64,000 bases of DNA from Asterias rubens (GCF_902459465.1 NC_047082.1:3596001-3660000), one strand, 5' to 3'. Numbered from the stretch's first letter, positions 47,401 through 56,215 are shown. Made by a program: numbers and translations. Notes: generated by a model not told the origin, from the sequence alone.

Positions 47401-49000
47401 ATCAGGTTCGGCTCATGACAAGATCTCTGAAACCAAGGCTCTCCAGAGTCGTTCCGACCGACTGCAACAGTCGATCTTGCGACTTGCAGTCGATCTTTCG
47501 ACTTCTAGCGCGTCCAGTCGCTCCTAACTGTTTCCGACGCTGTACTTATCACTAACCAAAATGGTATTAACCACGATGTTTCGTCCTTCGGATGGGACAT
47601 TAAGCCGTTGGTACTGTGTGTTTAGTAATGCCATAAAAGAATCCAGTGGCTTAATCGGCAGCATATTGCACCACCACACTTTGAAAACCATTACATGGTG
47701 CTATAAAGGAAAGGGTCTCATACTTCAAAACGTAGCTCCACATACCTTGCAGGAAATAATGCCGAGTAATTTAAAACACCCCTTGGGGTGTGACAAAGCG
47801 CTACATAAGAACCTAGTTTTATCATTAATAACGGCGTCATGAATTTATAAACCAAAGAGTAAATGTGGAAGTGATTGTCTATAATAATATGAGAATGCAA
47901 ATTAAGATTCCTTCTTTCCTTTGCCTACTTTCTTGTAGACCGGTGCTCCATCTATGGACAAGCTGAACTTATGGGGTGGCTCCTTATCTATTGGACATCC
48001 CTTTGCTGCAACAGGTGTGCGTCTAGCAATGACAGCGGCTAACAGACTAGAGAGAGAGGGCGGACAATATGCACTCCTTGCTGCATGTGCCGCTGGTGGA
48101 CATGTAAGTATAGATCACAAAAACCTGCTTAGCACTCACAACTTTTTGCTTAGCAAAAATAGGTTACCAGCCAGAACACTGTAAAGTAACCATTGCTGTG
48201 TTGGTACTCATTTCTTGTTTAGCAAGAAATTTGCTAAGCAGTATCTTCTTCTAAACAGCTTTATGAAATTGGGCCCAAAAAACATTTGCTGAGCAAAAAA
48301 TAGGTAACTAGCTAGAACACCATACAGTTACCATTGCTGGACTGGTACAGGCTCTGTAATTTATTGCTTAGCAAGATTTTCTGCTAAATAGCTTCATGAA
48401 GTTGGGCCTGGGGCCCAGTTTGATGGCTCAGCTTACCGTAAGCAATAAATCGATGCTTACAGAAGCAGGGAATTCAGCGCTTACGTCAAGTGTATACACA
48501 GTTGGACACTTGCACAGTAAGCAGAAAATGGTGATTGTAAGTAAGCGCGCAGATTTTGGCGGAAAGGAGAGCCTTGAAATTGCCCCAGGAGTGTGTTTCC
48601 ATTGCAAGGGGGTTAGTTCATTCATAACTTGCTCCAGCAGCCCTTGGAGAACGGTGCTTCTTGTCCTTGTATGATGCAACACAAATGCACCGGTTGTTTA
48701 TTTAAAAATATTCTTGTAAATTTGATGATTGCCATTTTCTTTTTTTGTCGTTAAGTGTAATCCTCAGCTTCCCACACTGTTTTAAATTAAATCTACTCTG
48801 GTTGGTAAATGCAACTTCAAAGAACATAAAAGTTAACTTTGCAGGATTTTATTTGTCATGTGAAAAAGTGCTTGAACATACAATAACATAAAATACGTGT
48901 ATTTGTTATATTTAATACTTCTGTTTTAATAACATTTATTTCTTTGTTTGTTTGTACTCAATAGGGGCATGCCATGGTTCTCGAGAAGTACCCATCATAG
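38439..49000 (+). CDS. HADHB: Mitochondrial trifunctional enzyme subunit beta, 3-ketoacyl-CoA thiolase (13 exons, complete)
   Basis: Exons: 38439-38511, 39455-39596, 40330-40374, 41120-41151, 42310-42465, 43280-43401, 43721-43789, 44624-44716, 45050-45262, 45892-46019, 47054-47216, 47939-48103, 48965-49000. GT-AG junctions and phases agree; total 1437 nt, 478 aa plus TAG (human 474). The start is [10 protein letters not shown], a basic presequence. The thiolase fold begins at [12 protein letters not shown] (~57-68). Cys140 in LACISSN is the acyl-accepting nucleophile; His432 (GHPF) and Cys462 (AACAAGG) complete the active site, 30 residues apart as in human (His428, Cys458). [13 protein letters not shown] and IRHSRQMRK match HADHB rather than ACAA2. 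GHPFAATG has Ala where most have Gly. It cleaves 3-ketoacyl-CoA with CoA as part of the HADHA/HADHB complex. A candidate AATAAA is at 49330. Exon 13 has only 36 nt. Confidence 0.97.
40412..40768 (+). mobile_element. hAT-like MITE, GATATCGC-rich, with target duplication
   Basis: ATTGCACAT (9 bp; 8 bp if trimmed) flanks it at 40403-40411 and 40769-40777. Ends AAGCTTGGGCGATATCG and CGATATCGCCCAAGCTTA-like. The ends are filled with TATCGCGATA motifs and enclose a ~150 bp unique core (CCAAGTGAAAGTTGTAGAAG). HADHB intron 3. Confidence 0.9.
41590..42255. mobile_element. SINE family B cluster: one minus and two plus copies
   Basis: 41590-41785 is a minus copy (ACCGATCCACCGATGTGTG... CTTACCAACTAGACC). 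41795-41985 and 41986-42255 are plus copies with GTCGTGGGTTCGAATCCCAC (B box) and the tail CCGATGCAAATTTAACATCT. A complete unit is ~195-260 bp. They fill HADHB intron 4 just before exon 5. Confidence 0.85.
42531..42916 (+). mobile_element. Complete TTAA-flanked MITE (family T)
   Basis: CTTAA|AGGCAGTGGACACTATTGG start; CCAATAGTGTCCACGACCT|TTAA end. CGAGACCTC hairpin intact. HADHB intron 5, inserted in a family P MITE remnant. Confidence 0.88.
42945..43105. mobile_element. Family P MITE half
   Basis: GCTCAAGCAGAAAATTGGGG to AAGCAGCTCCATGAAATCGG. The matching left end (GTCCAATTTCATGGAGCTGC) lies at 42510-42531, on the other side of the family T MITE, so the element was split by it. Confidence 0.75.
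43480..43690 (+). mobile_element. LINE 3' UTR end with (ATT)n tail
   Basis: TTATGTCACAGGTTTCCGGG then TACTGTGCCTTGAACACCCA and an ATTATT tail at 43650-43670. Same family as 24965-25365. HADHB intron 6. Confidence 0.7.
43832..44165 (+). mobile_element. tRNA-derived SINE family D
   Basis: A box GCCATGGCTGAGTGGTTTAG, B box GGGTTCGAATCCTGGTCATG, body with GTATAAATGGGTACCTTCTA and GGAGCTGAGAAAGATTAAAG. Head resembles tRNA-Ser/Leu. HADHB intron 7. Confidence 0.85.
44270..44585 (+). mobile_element. Dispersed repeat split by a palindromic MITE
   Basis: Left part TATATAGCGCTTTTCACACC to ATTATTACCCCTG, right part GGTCACTGGGCCTTACTTC to CATCTCAGCTCCC. In the copy near 10150-10265 the two parts are continuous. 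The insert (44347-44508) starts CGATTTCACGAAACGCTAGG and ends GGAGAAATCGAC, of the CCTAACTTAGG family. HADHB intron 7. Confidence 0.8.
44815..44975. mobile_element. Palindromic MITE, GTGCAATAGTGCGAATATTC
   Basis: Left arm ATGTTTAATTTGTGCAATAG, right arm TTGCACTATTGCACTCGTAA; the inner arms TTGTTGAAAGATGGA / TCCATCTTTCAATTC also pair. HADHB intron 8, single copy seen. Confidence 0.75.
45393..45568. mobile_element. Palindromic MITE family P
   Basis: TGGGCCCAATTTCATAAAGC left; GGCTTTATGAAATTGGGCCC right. HADHB intron 9, joined to a LINE fragment. Confidence 0.85.
45568..45815 (+). mobile_element. LINE 3' end with (TTA)n tail
   Basis: CAGGTCTTTTTCTTCAGCTG begins the [10 protein letters not shown] segment, with an internal deletion. 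Then TGCGCCTTGAACACCCAGCA and a (TTA)n run at 45790-45808. HADHB intron 9. Confidence 0.8.
46074..46462 (+). mobile_element. Complete TTAA-flanked MITE (family T)
   Basis: CTTAA|AGGCAGTGGACACTATTG start; AATAGTGTCCACTGCCT|TTAA end. HADHB intron 10. Confidence 0.88.
46458..46578. mobile_element. Short palindromic MITE, TTCATACTTCCTGCG family
   Basis: TAAGCCAGGTTCATACTTCC left, GATGTATAAACCAGGCTTAA right. Adjoins the family T MITE, sharing the TTTAAGCC boundary. Confidence 0.7.
46654..47018. repeat. 12 bp minisatellite in HADHB intron 10
   Basis: About 30 units of GGGTTGAGCAGT / GGGTTGACCAAT variants. Two main variants (AGCAGT, ACCAAT) plus AGCCGT, ACCAGT and AACAGT alternate irregularly. The period is a multiple of 3, so both strands show open frames (NGLSSGLT / NPLLNPLV). 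The array ends 35 bp before exon 11. Confidence 0.95.
47222..47650 (+). mobile_element. SINE family A remnant split by another repeat
   Basis: TGCGGGTTGGAGTCCCAGAC (B-box region) to AGCGAGACACTACACCC, then a ~260 bp insert (47285-47550, with CGGTTCAGACTGACGCTCCA / CCAGTCGCTCCTAACTG ends and repeated AGTCGATCTT). The SINE resumes with GTTTCGTCCTTCGGATGGGA. HADHB intron 11. Confidence 0.6.
48115..48420. mobile_element. Two family P MITE copies, tandem
   Basis: The first ends TTTATGAAATTGGGCCC (48260-48276) and the second ends CTTCATGAAGTTGGGCCTGG (48393-48412). Both have TTAGCAAAAATAGGT and ACCATTGCTG blocks. HADHB intron 12. Confidence 0.7.
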
Positions 49001-49149
49001 GACATTCTAACTTCAAACGCACAGAGTGAGTTCAATCAAACTTCAAAAGACCACAGTGTGCTTTCAACACATCCCTATAAAAGGCTTAATATTGAGCTAT
49101 CGTCCTAAATTAAAACCATGTTGAAATCTTGATTTACATGTAACACCAG

Positions 49150-49300
49150 AGATGCCTGGGCTCGATTTCACAAAGCAAGAACATTCATCGTAATACAAAT
49201 TGTCAGTATTTACCATAGTGATGTATTGTGACACCACACTTTATTTGGCAACTGCAGTTAAGATCAGTCTTCGCTCTTTGTGAAATCGGCCCCTGAGCAT
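49150..49300. mobile_element. Palindromic MITE, GATTTCACAAAG ends
   Basis: Left CTCGATTTCACAAAGCAAGA, right CTTCGCTCTTTGTGAAATCG. Located 150 bp after the HADHB stop, perhaps inside the 3' UTR. Confidence 0.7.
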
Positions 49301-49374
49301 GTTTTTGTCTCCAATCACAACAAGATTTAAATAAATAAAAATGATTTGCTGTATAACCAAATCTAAACTAAAGC

Positions 49375-49533
49375 CCCATTCAATGATTCTTCCTGCGAAT
49401 GCGATTGCGGAACAAATAATTCGCATCAGCTTGAGTGTGCTATCCACTCCTGCAAAACATTCGCAGCGAAAACAAGGCTATGATGTCAAAATTTGTTTTT
49501 GCATTCGTAGGAAGTATGAACCGGGCTTTTTAT
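49375..49533. mobile_element. Palindromic MITE, CTTCCTGCGAATGCG family
   Basis: Left GATTCTTCCTGCGAATGCGA, right GCATTCGTAGGAAGTATGAA. Internal ATTCGCAGCGAAAACAAGG matches 46500-46515. Confidence 0.75.
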
Positions 49534-49765
49534 AAGGATGTTTTTGCGGTCCTGTAAAGTCAGTGATGTTATAACAGAAGCTCACTTATTGAGATGATTT
49601 CACATTCACTGATTTCACACATTCCTGTACATGTTATACCTTCCCATGAAATTTGATAAGGTAAATTTGATAAAGTCAGTGGTTAAGCCAGGGGAGCAGT
49701 GGCCTGCCCCCTCCCCCTTCCATTGAAAATAAGTGGTTACACCACTGCATAAGGTCCATTATGAC

Positions 49766-50148
49766 TAAGCTTGGGCGATATCACAATATTATCGAATATC
49801 GCGATATTAATTTGGAAACGATTTCGATATCGGATGGATTTGGTTTTAATCGAAATATCGATATATCGCGATATATCGCAATAATCGCGATATATCGCGA
49901 TATATCGCATTATCTCGATGTATTTGCTAGCTGAGACATCTTGCACCCCATAGGTTTGGAGTAAAAGCAGAAGAATAGGTCATTAGAACACCTCTCTTAA
50001 GCTATGACTGTCTCTTCTACAACTTTCACTTGGAGTTTGAAGACTGATGATGTCAAATTTCATTAATCGCGATTATTTCGAATATTGCGATATATTGTCG
50101 GCGATATATCGTGAATAAAATAAATCGATATCGCCCAAGCGTAGCTTA
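49766..50148 (-). mobile_element. hAT-like GATATCGC MITE, inverted second copy
   Basis: Flanked by ATTATGAC (49758-49765 and 50149-50156). Ends AAGCTTGGGCGATATCAC and CGATATCGCCCAAGC. The core reads as the inverse of 40412-40768 (CTTCTACAACTTTCACTTGG). Intergenic, downstream of HADHB. Confidence 0.9.
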
Positions 50149-50207
50149 ATTATGACCCAACTGTACAGAATGGCGAAGAGAAATGTAGGGTCGCATAGGA
50201 GGCCTAG

Positions 50208-50330
50208 AATTCCATCTTTTAAAGGGCAAAGAAGTTTTCATTTTTTTTAAAAGGGCACGACCATGTGAAAATCTTTAAGTCTATGGGGGTACTGTTGAAG
50301 GGGCACCAGGGCCATTCGGTTTCAGTCAGT
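50208..50330. repeat. Dispersed repeat, GGCCTAGAATTCC copy
   Basis: AGGCCTAGAATTCCATCTTT, AAAGGGCACGACCATG, then GTTGAAGGGGCACCAGGGCC. Same family as 12655-12815. Confidence 0.6.
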
Positions 50331-50725
50331 GTATCGGCCAGATGTATAAAATATTTTGCTTTGTTTGCAATTTCAATGCAATGTTAACATTTAAATATTG
50401 TGTGTACACATCTTGTGCATGTGCTTGATTTTCAAATTGTCCTGAATCAGTAGTTGTTAAGAAAATTGCAGTGTACAATACTTGGTTAATGAGGAATGCA
50501 TCTTTAAGTTAAGTAGAATATTTTTTTTTAATAACCATCCCATAAATTAATTTTACACTTTTGCTCATCCATACAACCAGCCGCACAGCAAGTAAACGGT
50601 GAATTTCACATACTATTAATATGTGACCAATACAAATTCCTCACTTCATCTTTTTTTTAAACAATAATCGACCTCTCGCATTGGCCGCCATCTTTGCTAC
50701 AGACATGATATTATTCATACTTTAG

Positions 50726-51072
50726 ACGGTGTCCAAAATGGCCGCTTCGGCTACAGCTAGGGCTAGATCACACGCGTCTGTTGATAGACCATACCGTATT
50801 GAATATGACATCACTGTTCAATTATTTGCCGTACAAGATGGCGTCTGCGAGCATGTGCCTGTGTGTGTGCGTGCTTGCGCTGTAGAAATCAAACTGGGAG
50901 TGCTGCGTGTTTCTTTGATGTACACGTTTAGACGCTCATACTGTTTGCCCTACAAGATGGCGACTTTCATAGCAGCAAAGGGGTTATTCAATCCGGTCTA
51001 TTCTTTAACACTGGCAGACGCCCTGATCTAGCCATAGCTGTAGCCAAAGTCGCCATTTTGGACACGGCCTCA
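50726..51072. mobile_element. Palindromic MITE, GTGTCCAAAATGGCCGCTTC
   Basis: Left arm GACGGTGTCCAAAATGGCCG and CTACAGCTAGGGCTAGATCA; right arm TGATCTAGCCATAGCTGTAG and CGCCATTTTGGACACGGCC. Core ~230 bp with three ACAAGATGGCG blocks. The 100 aa plus-strand frame across it reads the element, not a gene. Confidence 0.8.
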
Positions 51073-51224
51073 GTCTGATTTCCTATTGTTTTGCCCGTGC
51101 TGGGAAAAGTTTTACAAACTGTAATTAAATTGCCTGAAAAGGTCCATTAAAAGACCATGTGTTCATCTCAGCCCTTGCACTCAAAAAAAGGTTCCTACTG
51201 ATTTCACAGACCAAATATCATGCC

Positions 51225-51515
51225 TGTTAACCCAGGTCAAATTCCAGTTGAACCCAGTTAACTGTGGTCAACTGGTTCAACTGGACAGTGACCAAACTCG
51301 TCCATTTTTCATATTAACCAACTGGTTTGGACTAGTGTTCAACTAGGTTTCTGTCCATTTTCCATATTAAACCGACTGGTTTTAACTGTGTTTACTTAGT
51401 TTATCAACTGGTTTTCATCTAGTTCCATTTAAACCCAGTTTTCATCTAGTTCCATTTAAACCCAGTTTAACTAGGTTCAACCAAGTTTAACTAGGTTCAA
51501 CTGGAATTTTTATAT
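51225..51515. mobile_element. AACTGG/AACTAGG-rich palindromic repeat
   Basis: Left CAAATTCCAGTTGAACCCAG, right CTAGGTTCAACTGGAATTTT. The interior has many GGTTCAACTGG, AACTGGTTT and GTTTAACTAGG variants and a 33 bp direct duplication (TTTTCATCTAGTTCCATTTA, 51411 and 51441). Looks like a MITE with subterminal repeats. Confidence 0.7.
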
Positions 51516-51887
51516 GGGGATAACGAAACAATAGAACGTGTATGCTTTGTGCATATTTCGTCATCGATGGAGACCAATGGAAGGCATTTACATTACGTGC
51601 AGCTAGCAATTAACGGTTGCCTATACCTATACTAATGGAGAATCATCCATAAAATATATGGTAATTTCAATGCATTAGGAAAATTGATTGTATTTCTGTA
51701 ATACTATCGAAACATTAAGCATGAGGTACTTTGTAGACATTTGTTGTTCAAGGCCTGAGCTAAATTGACTTGTTAATAATAAAGTGTTCATGGTAAAATA
51801 TAATTGTGTTTGCTTTGCATCATTGCTTCATGACCTTAGTGTGTTGACCTTGATGATACCTTGATGATACCTTGAAGTATTTTATTC

Positions 51888-52070
51888 CTATCTGAAAGCT
51901 CACATATTCGTCCAACAAGGGTGTTTTTTCTTTCATCATTTTCTCGCAACTTCGATGACCGATTGAGCCCAAATTTTTACAGGTTTGTTATTTTATGCTT
52001 ATGATGGGATACAGCAAGTGAGAACTCTGGTCTTTGACAATTACAAAGTGTGTACAGTGCCTTTAAAGTC
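51888..52070 (+). mobile_element. 5'-truncated TTAA-type MITE
   Basis: Starts TATCTGAAAGCTCACA and ends TTTGACAATTACAAAGTGTG TACAGTGCCTTTAA. Only the right half remains. Confidence 0.75.
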
Positions 52071-52597
52071 AATTTTCGAAAGCGCGGCAATTGCGAGGGG
52101 CTTTGGGACTATCAAAGATGCAAATAACCAACCTTTAGTTTCGATGTCATTGCAGCTAATCCAAAACTTGAGTTTTTGGATAAGTGTCAGCAGAAACTTT
52201 GTTTCATCTTTTGACAACGGCACTCGACCAAAAAAGCATCCATCTTGATACACTGCTCCTTGGCCTCTCTCCACGTTAATAAATCGCTGATGATTTTATA
52301 GCATTGGCTCCTCCATGTTATCCAATCTAATGGCCATTCTTCACCAAACCTACCATTAGTAGATGAAATAAGACATCGTGTACAGTCTACGTGGTGGTAA
52401 TAGTAACATCAAACTGATCAAAACAGATGCCATTAGGTGACAGTTTGATTAAAACTGTTCAAAAACTGTCAATGCTTCCCTATGCTGTTCAAGACAAGAT
52501 CAAGTTGAGGGGGGAAAATACACCAGAGCTGACAACCTGAAGAGTCGACGCACATAAACAAAGTGCCTGTCAGTATCGGAACAACACGCAAGGGGTA

Positions 52598-52772
52598 AGA
52601 CCGATCCATTAAGCTCCGCCCCATTGCGTATTGACCAATCACAACGCAACAAAGGTCCCATGCGTGCGCGTATCTTGGCGCGCGTGGCAGAGTTGTGCAG
52701 AAAGGCATTGGAGAGCCCCACGTGTTCTGGCTCACACGTGCGTCGTGGGCGGAGCCTACTGGATCGGTCTAT
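52598..52772. mobile_element. MITE with AGACCGATCC inverted ends
   Basis: Left AGACCGATCCATTAAGCTCC, right GAGCCTACTGGATCGGTCT. Contains CCAATCACAACGCAAC and AGTTGTGCAGAAAGGCATT, inverse of the copy at 26937-27131. Confidence 0.85.
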
Positions 52773-53524
52773 TACTTTACACTTGAGTACGAAGAATATA
52801 GCTCTGCTCGATTGTGGGCTTGGTTTCGAGTTAGCTTTTACGTTTATAATTGGGAAGGCCCCGCCCTTTCTTTTTTCTTATGCATTTTATTTTTGATTGT
52901 ATTCTAAAAGCTGGAAGCAAACCTTGAGGAGCAAATTGTTTAACAAATAATAAATACCAGTTACCGTACGCGTACCTTATTGTCCAAAGGCGTGTTATTT
53001 CTAAGTGATATAATAAAGATAAAGAATATTCTTCTTAATCAGGCCGGATTAAAATATCAGTGGGAGTAAAATTTCCCTCAAAGTACTCAATTAATGTGTC
53101 AATGCATTCACAGAAAGGTAAGTTTGTTTTCGGATCGTGCTAAATAAGAAGTATTATCTCGTTTACTATTCCTCAAAACGATAAAATGAATTGTTCTCGT
53201 TTAGAACAAAAAAAATGGTCAGCCGTTGTCAACAATAACAATAATTAATCATTTGGTCAACCCTGGTCAACAATGACCACGAGAGGGCGACATTTCTAGA
53301 ACATCTTGGTAAATTGCTAGATCTTTTTCAAATTTTCACTGTTTCCTATGTTTTCTTTTTTTTAGGGGTCTTGGAATTTTATACTAATATTTTCGTGGCT
53401 AATTTAGGACACCTTTTCAATGAAAACGCCTTTTTGCCTCATGCAGCAGACTATTAAATAGTAAAAACTTGCACGATCACGTGACACTAAAACTGCACGG
53501 ACGTGCCGCCATTTTTAAAGACAC

Positions 53525-53620
53525 ATGGACTGTACTAAAAGACAACACGTCGTGCGTTTCTTCAAACAATTTCAAGATTTTACTTCGTTCCAAAGAAAAA
53601 ACTACCACACAGATGTGAAT
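53525..53620 (+). other. Possible first coding exon of an unrecognised gene
   Basis: ATG at 53525 opens 32 codons (MDCTKRQHVVRFFKQFQDFT..., ending ...NYHTDVN) that stop at a consensus donor GTAAGT at 53621. A GCCGCCATTTTTAAAG block, common near animal transcription starts, lies just upstream at 53505-53520, with an E-box-like CACGTG at 53478. Nothing in the protein is recognised. If real, its next exon must lie across or beyond the tandem arrays. A non-coding transcript or chance is equally possible. Confidence 0.3.
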
Positions 53621-53974
53621 GTAAGTGACTATCATATGTTTGTGATTTTGGTGATTGTGTTCTTAAGGATTTTCACTAAAAGAATTTAACGAAACTTGGG
53701 GATTTTTTCGGCACAACTCGGTGTGGCAGGAGATTTTTTCTCTCGGAGATTCTGTTGATAGTGATAGCGCCCTCTTTTGAAACATCCTGCTTCCAGCCCA
53801 TGTTAATTTCCAATGGGGGTGTTTTTAGGACCTCAAATTATGCAATGGGACATTGTTTTGTGAGTGTTGGTAAACAAATCGTTGGATGATGATTTGGCCT
53901 TAGTAAATTTATGGATTCCTTAGATTATTGTTGAATTGTTAAATGAAATTCACCCCCCCCCCCCCCCCCGCCCC

Positions 53975-54052
53975 GGGAAAGTTCCCATATCACGCCACCA
54001 CTTTTTCATTCGATATTATCTTATTCACCTCAGTGAAGTATCCCTATATTTT
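53975..54052 (-). mobile_element. Partial TTTCCGTATGGCGCC MITE
   Basis: GAAAGTTCCCATATCACGCC then ACCACTTTTTCATTCGATAT and TCACCTCAGTGAAGTATCCC. Half of the element complete at 54276-54400. Follows a C16 homopolymer at 53951-53968. Confidence 0.6.
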
Positions 54053-55231
54053 GCTAAAACTGCTTAACTAGCCCCTTGTGATTTTTTTCTAAAGCCCATG
54101 TTTGCTAAAACTGCTGGACAGCGGACTTACCCCTCGTGATTTTTTTCCAATTTAAGACCAAATTGACTAAAACTGCTTGATTACCCCTTATGATTTTTTT
54201 TATTTTTAACCCAAATTTGCAAAAACTGCTGAAATCAACCCTTGTGATTTTTTCCAATTTTAGGCCCAAATTGGATAACTTTCCGTATGGCGCCACCACT
54301 TTTTCACTCATTTTTACAAAAAGGGATATCTCATTGAGGTAAATTAGATACTATATTATTTCATATCGAATGAAAAAGTGGTGGCGCCATACGGAAACTT
54401 TTCCCTTACCCCTTGTGATTTTTTAAATTTTAAACCCAAATTTCCTCTTTTCAATTTTACACCCAATTGGCTAAAACTGCTGGACTTACCCCTTGTGTTT
54501 TTTTTTCCATTTTTTTGTCAAAATTGGTTAAAACTCCTGGACTAACAACCCCTTGTGATTCTTTCAATTTCAGGCCTAAATTGGCTAAAACTCCTGGACT
54601 TTCTACCCCTTGTGATTTTTAAAACTTTGGGTCAAAATTTGCTAAAACTGCTGAACTTACCCCTTGCGTTTTTAAAAATTTATTTTAGGCCCATATTGGC
54701 TAAAACTATTGGATTTTACCCCTTGTGATTTTTTCAATTTTTGGCCCATATTGGCTTAAACTGCTGGACTTTCTACCCCTTGTGATTTTTAAACTTTTGG
54801 GCCCAAATCGGCTAAAACTGCTGGACTTACCCCTTGCGTGTTTTAACATTTTAGGCCCAAATTGGCAAAAACTGCTGGACTTGATTTTTCAATTTTAGGC
54901 CAAAATTTACTAAAACGTCTGGACTAACACCCCTATGATTCTTTGAATTTTAGGCCCAAATTGGCTAAAACTTCTGCACCTACCCCTTGTGATCATGTTT
55001 AAATTTAGGCCTAAATTGGCTAAAACTGCTGGACTTTCCCGGTGTGTTTCTTTCAATTTAAGGGCCAAATTTACTAAAACTGCTGGACTCACCCACTGTG
55101 GTTCTTTCAATTTTAGGCCTAAATTGGCTAAAACTGCTGAACTTACCCCTTGCCATTTTTTTCAATTTTAGGCCCCAAATGCCTAAAACTGCCCAAATTT
55201 ACTAAAACTGCTGGACTTACTTACCCCTTGG
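54053..55231 (+). repeat. Degenerate ~60 bp minisatellite (TGGCTAAAACTGCTGGACTT)
   Basis: About 20 units of the form CTAAAACTGCTGGACTTACC, CCTTGTGATTTTTTCAATTT, TAGGCCCAAATTGG. Units vary 55-70 bp and are 75-90% alike. A complete MITE (54276-54400) has inserted in one unit. The array resumes at 55500. Confidence 0.9.
54276..54400. mobile_element. Complete MITE, TTTCCGTATGGCGCCACCAC ends
   Basis: Left AACTTTCCGTATGGCGCCAC, right GTGGCGCCATACGGAAACTT: ~25 bp perfect arms continuing to ACTTTTTCA. The 125 bp element sits inside the ~60 bp minisatellite. Other copies at 7595-7690 and 53975-54052. Confidence 0.88.
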
Positions 55232-56215
55232 GATTAAAATATTCTCAATCGACTAATCAGTGTCTTGTTGTTTATTATCATAACAGATTTAAACCAGAGT
55301 TATATTAAAGTTGGACCGACCCTGATGACCTGGTCTAGTATCACACACTTCTCTATAGTATACAGTGACAAGTACAACAGCTCGATCGTTGCAGCCTTGG
55401 AACTACCAACATGTGACTGAATAACAGGTAATGAAAGACAGTATACAATAAAAATAGCTCGTTCAAGTGCATTTTCCGCACAACATGTCAACACTTGATT
55501 TCTTCTCCAATGTAAGGCCTAAATTAATTTACTTTTCAACTGGTGGACTTACCCCTTGTGAATTTTTCAATTAATTAGGCCCAAATTGACTCAAACTGCT
55601 GGACTTACTCCCTTGTGATTCCTTTCAATTTTAGGCCCAAATTTGACAAAACTCAGCTGGACTTACCCCTTGTGATTTCTTTATCAATTTTAGGCCCCAA
55701 TTGATTAAAACTGCTGGACTTTACCCCTGTGATTTTTCCAATTTTAGGTCAAAATACTTACTCAAACTGCGGGACCTACCCCTTGTAATTTTTTCAATAA
55801 GCCCAAATTTGACAAAATTACTGGACTTACCCTATCTTTCTCAATCAAATAATCAGTTTCTTGTTTTTTATTATCGATACAGATTCAAACCAAAGTCTTC
55901 TGAAAATTGGACCATTAGATAAACCTTGATGACGTGGTTTACTGTGCACTTCTTGAGTCGACAGGGAGACAAGGACAAGTAAAACACCTGTTGCAGCCTT
56001 GGAACTATCAACATGTGATACACACAAGCAGATCACATCAACACTTAAAGCGTTCATTCTTAGCAGAATCAGTTGAGAAAGCGTGCTGACGTGGTCTACT
56101 ACTGTGCACTTCTCTAGTCGCGTGCGGGACAAGTAAAACACCTGTTGCAGCCTTGGAACCATCAACATGTGATGTGAACAAGCAGATGACATAAACACTT
56201 AAAGCGTTTGTAGCA
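55232..56215. repeat. ~200 bp segment in three dispersed copies inside the minisatellite region
   Basis: Copy 1 ~55240-55500, copy 2 ~55845-56075, copy 3 ~56085-56215. Shared blocks: TTATTATC.ATA.CAGAT (copies 1-2), TGATGACCTGGTCTA / TGATGACGTGGTTTA, and GTTGCAGCCTTGGAACTA.CAACATGTGA. Copies 1 and 2 are led by a polypyrimidine stretch and CAG|AT, resembling a splice acceptor. The reading AACCAGAGTTATATTAAAGT is open in copy 1 but ends early in copy 2. 55500-55845 is the same ~60 bp minisatellite as 54053-55231. Confidence 0.8.
55500..55845 (+). repeat. Second block of the ~60 bp minisatellite
   Basis: Six to seven units (GGACTTACCCCTTGTGA.TTTTTCAATT..AGGCCCAAATTGA). It is separated from the first block by copy 1 of the ~200 bp segment. 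Confidence 0.88.

Noticed and set aside
50729..51031. 100-codon plus-strand ORF
   Set aside because: Its whole length lies within a palindromic MITE, and both ends are the element's arms.
52469..52907. Overlapping plus and minus ORFs of 60-90 codons
   Set aside because: They overlap a palindromic MITE (52598-52772) and show no domain or splice support.
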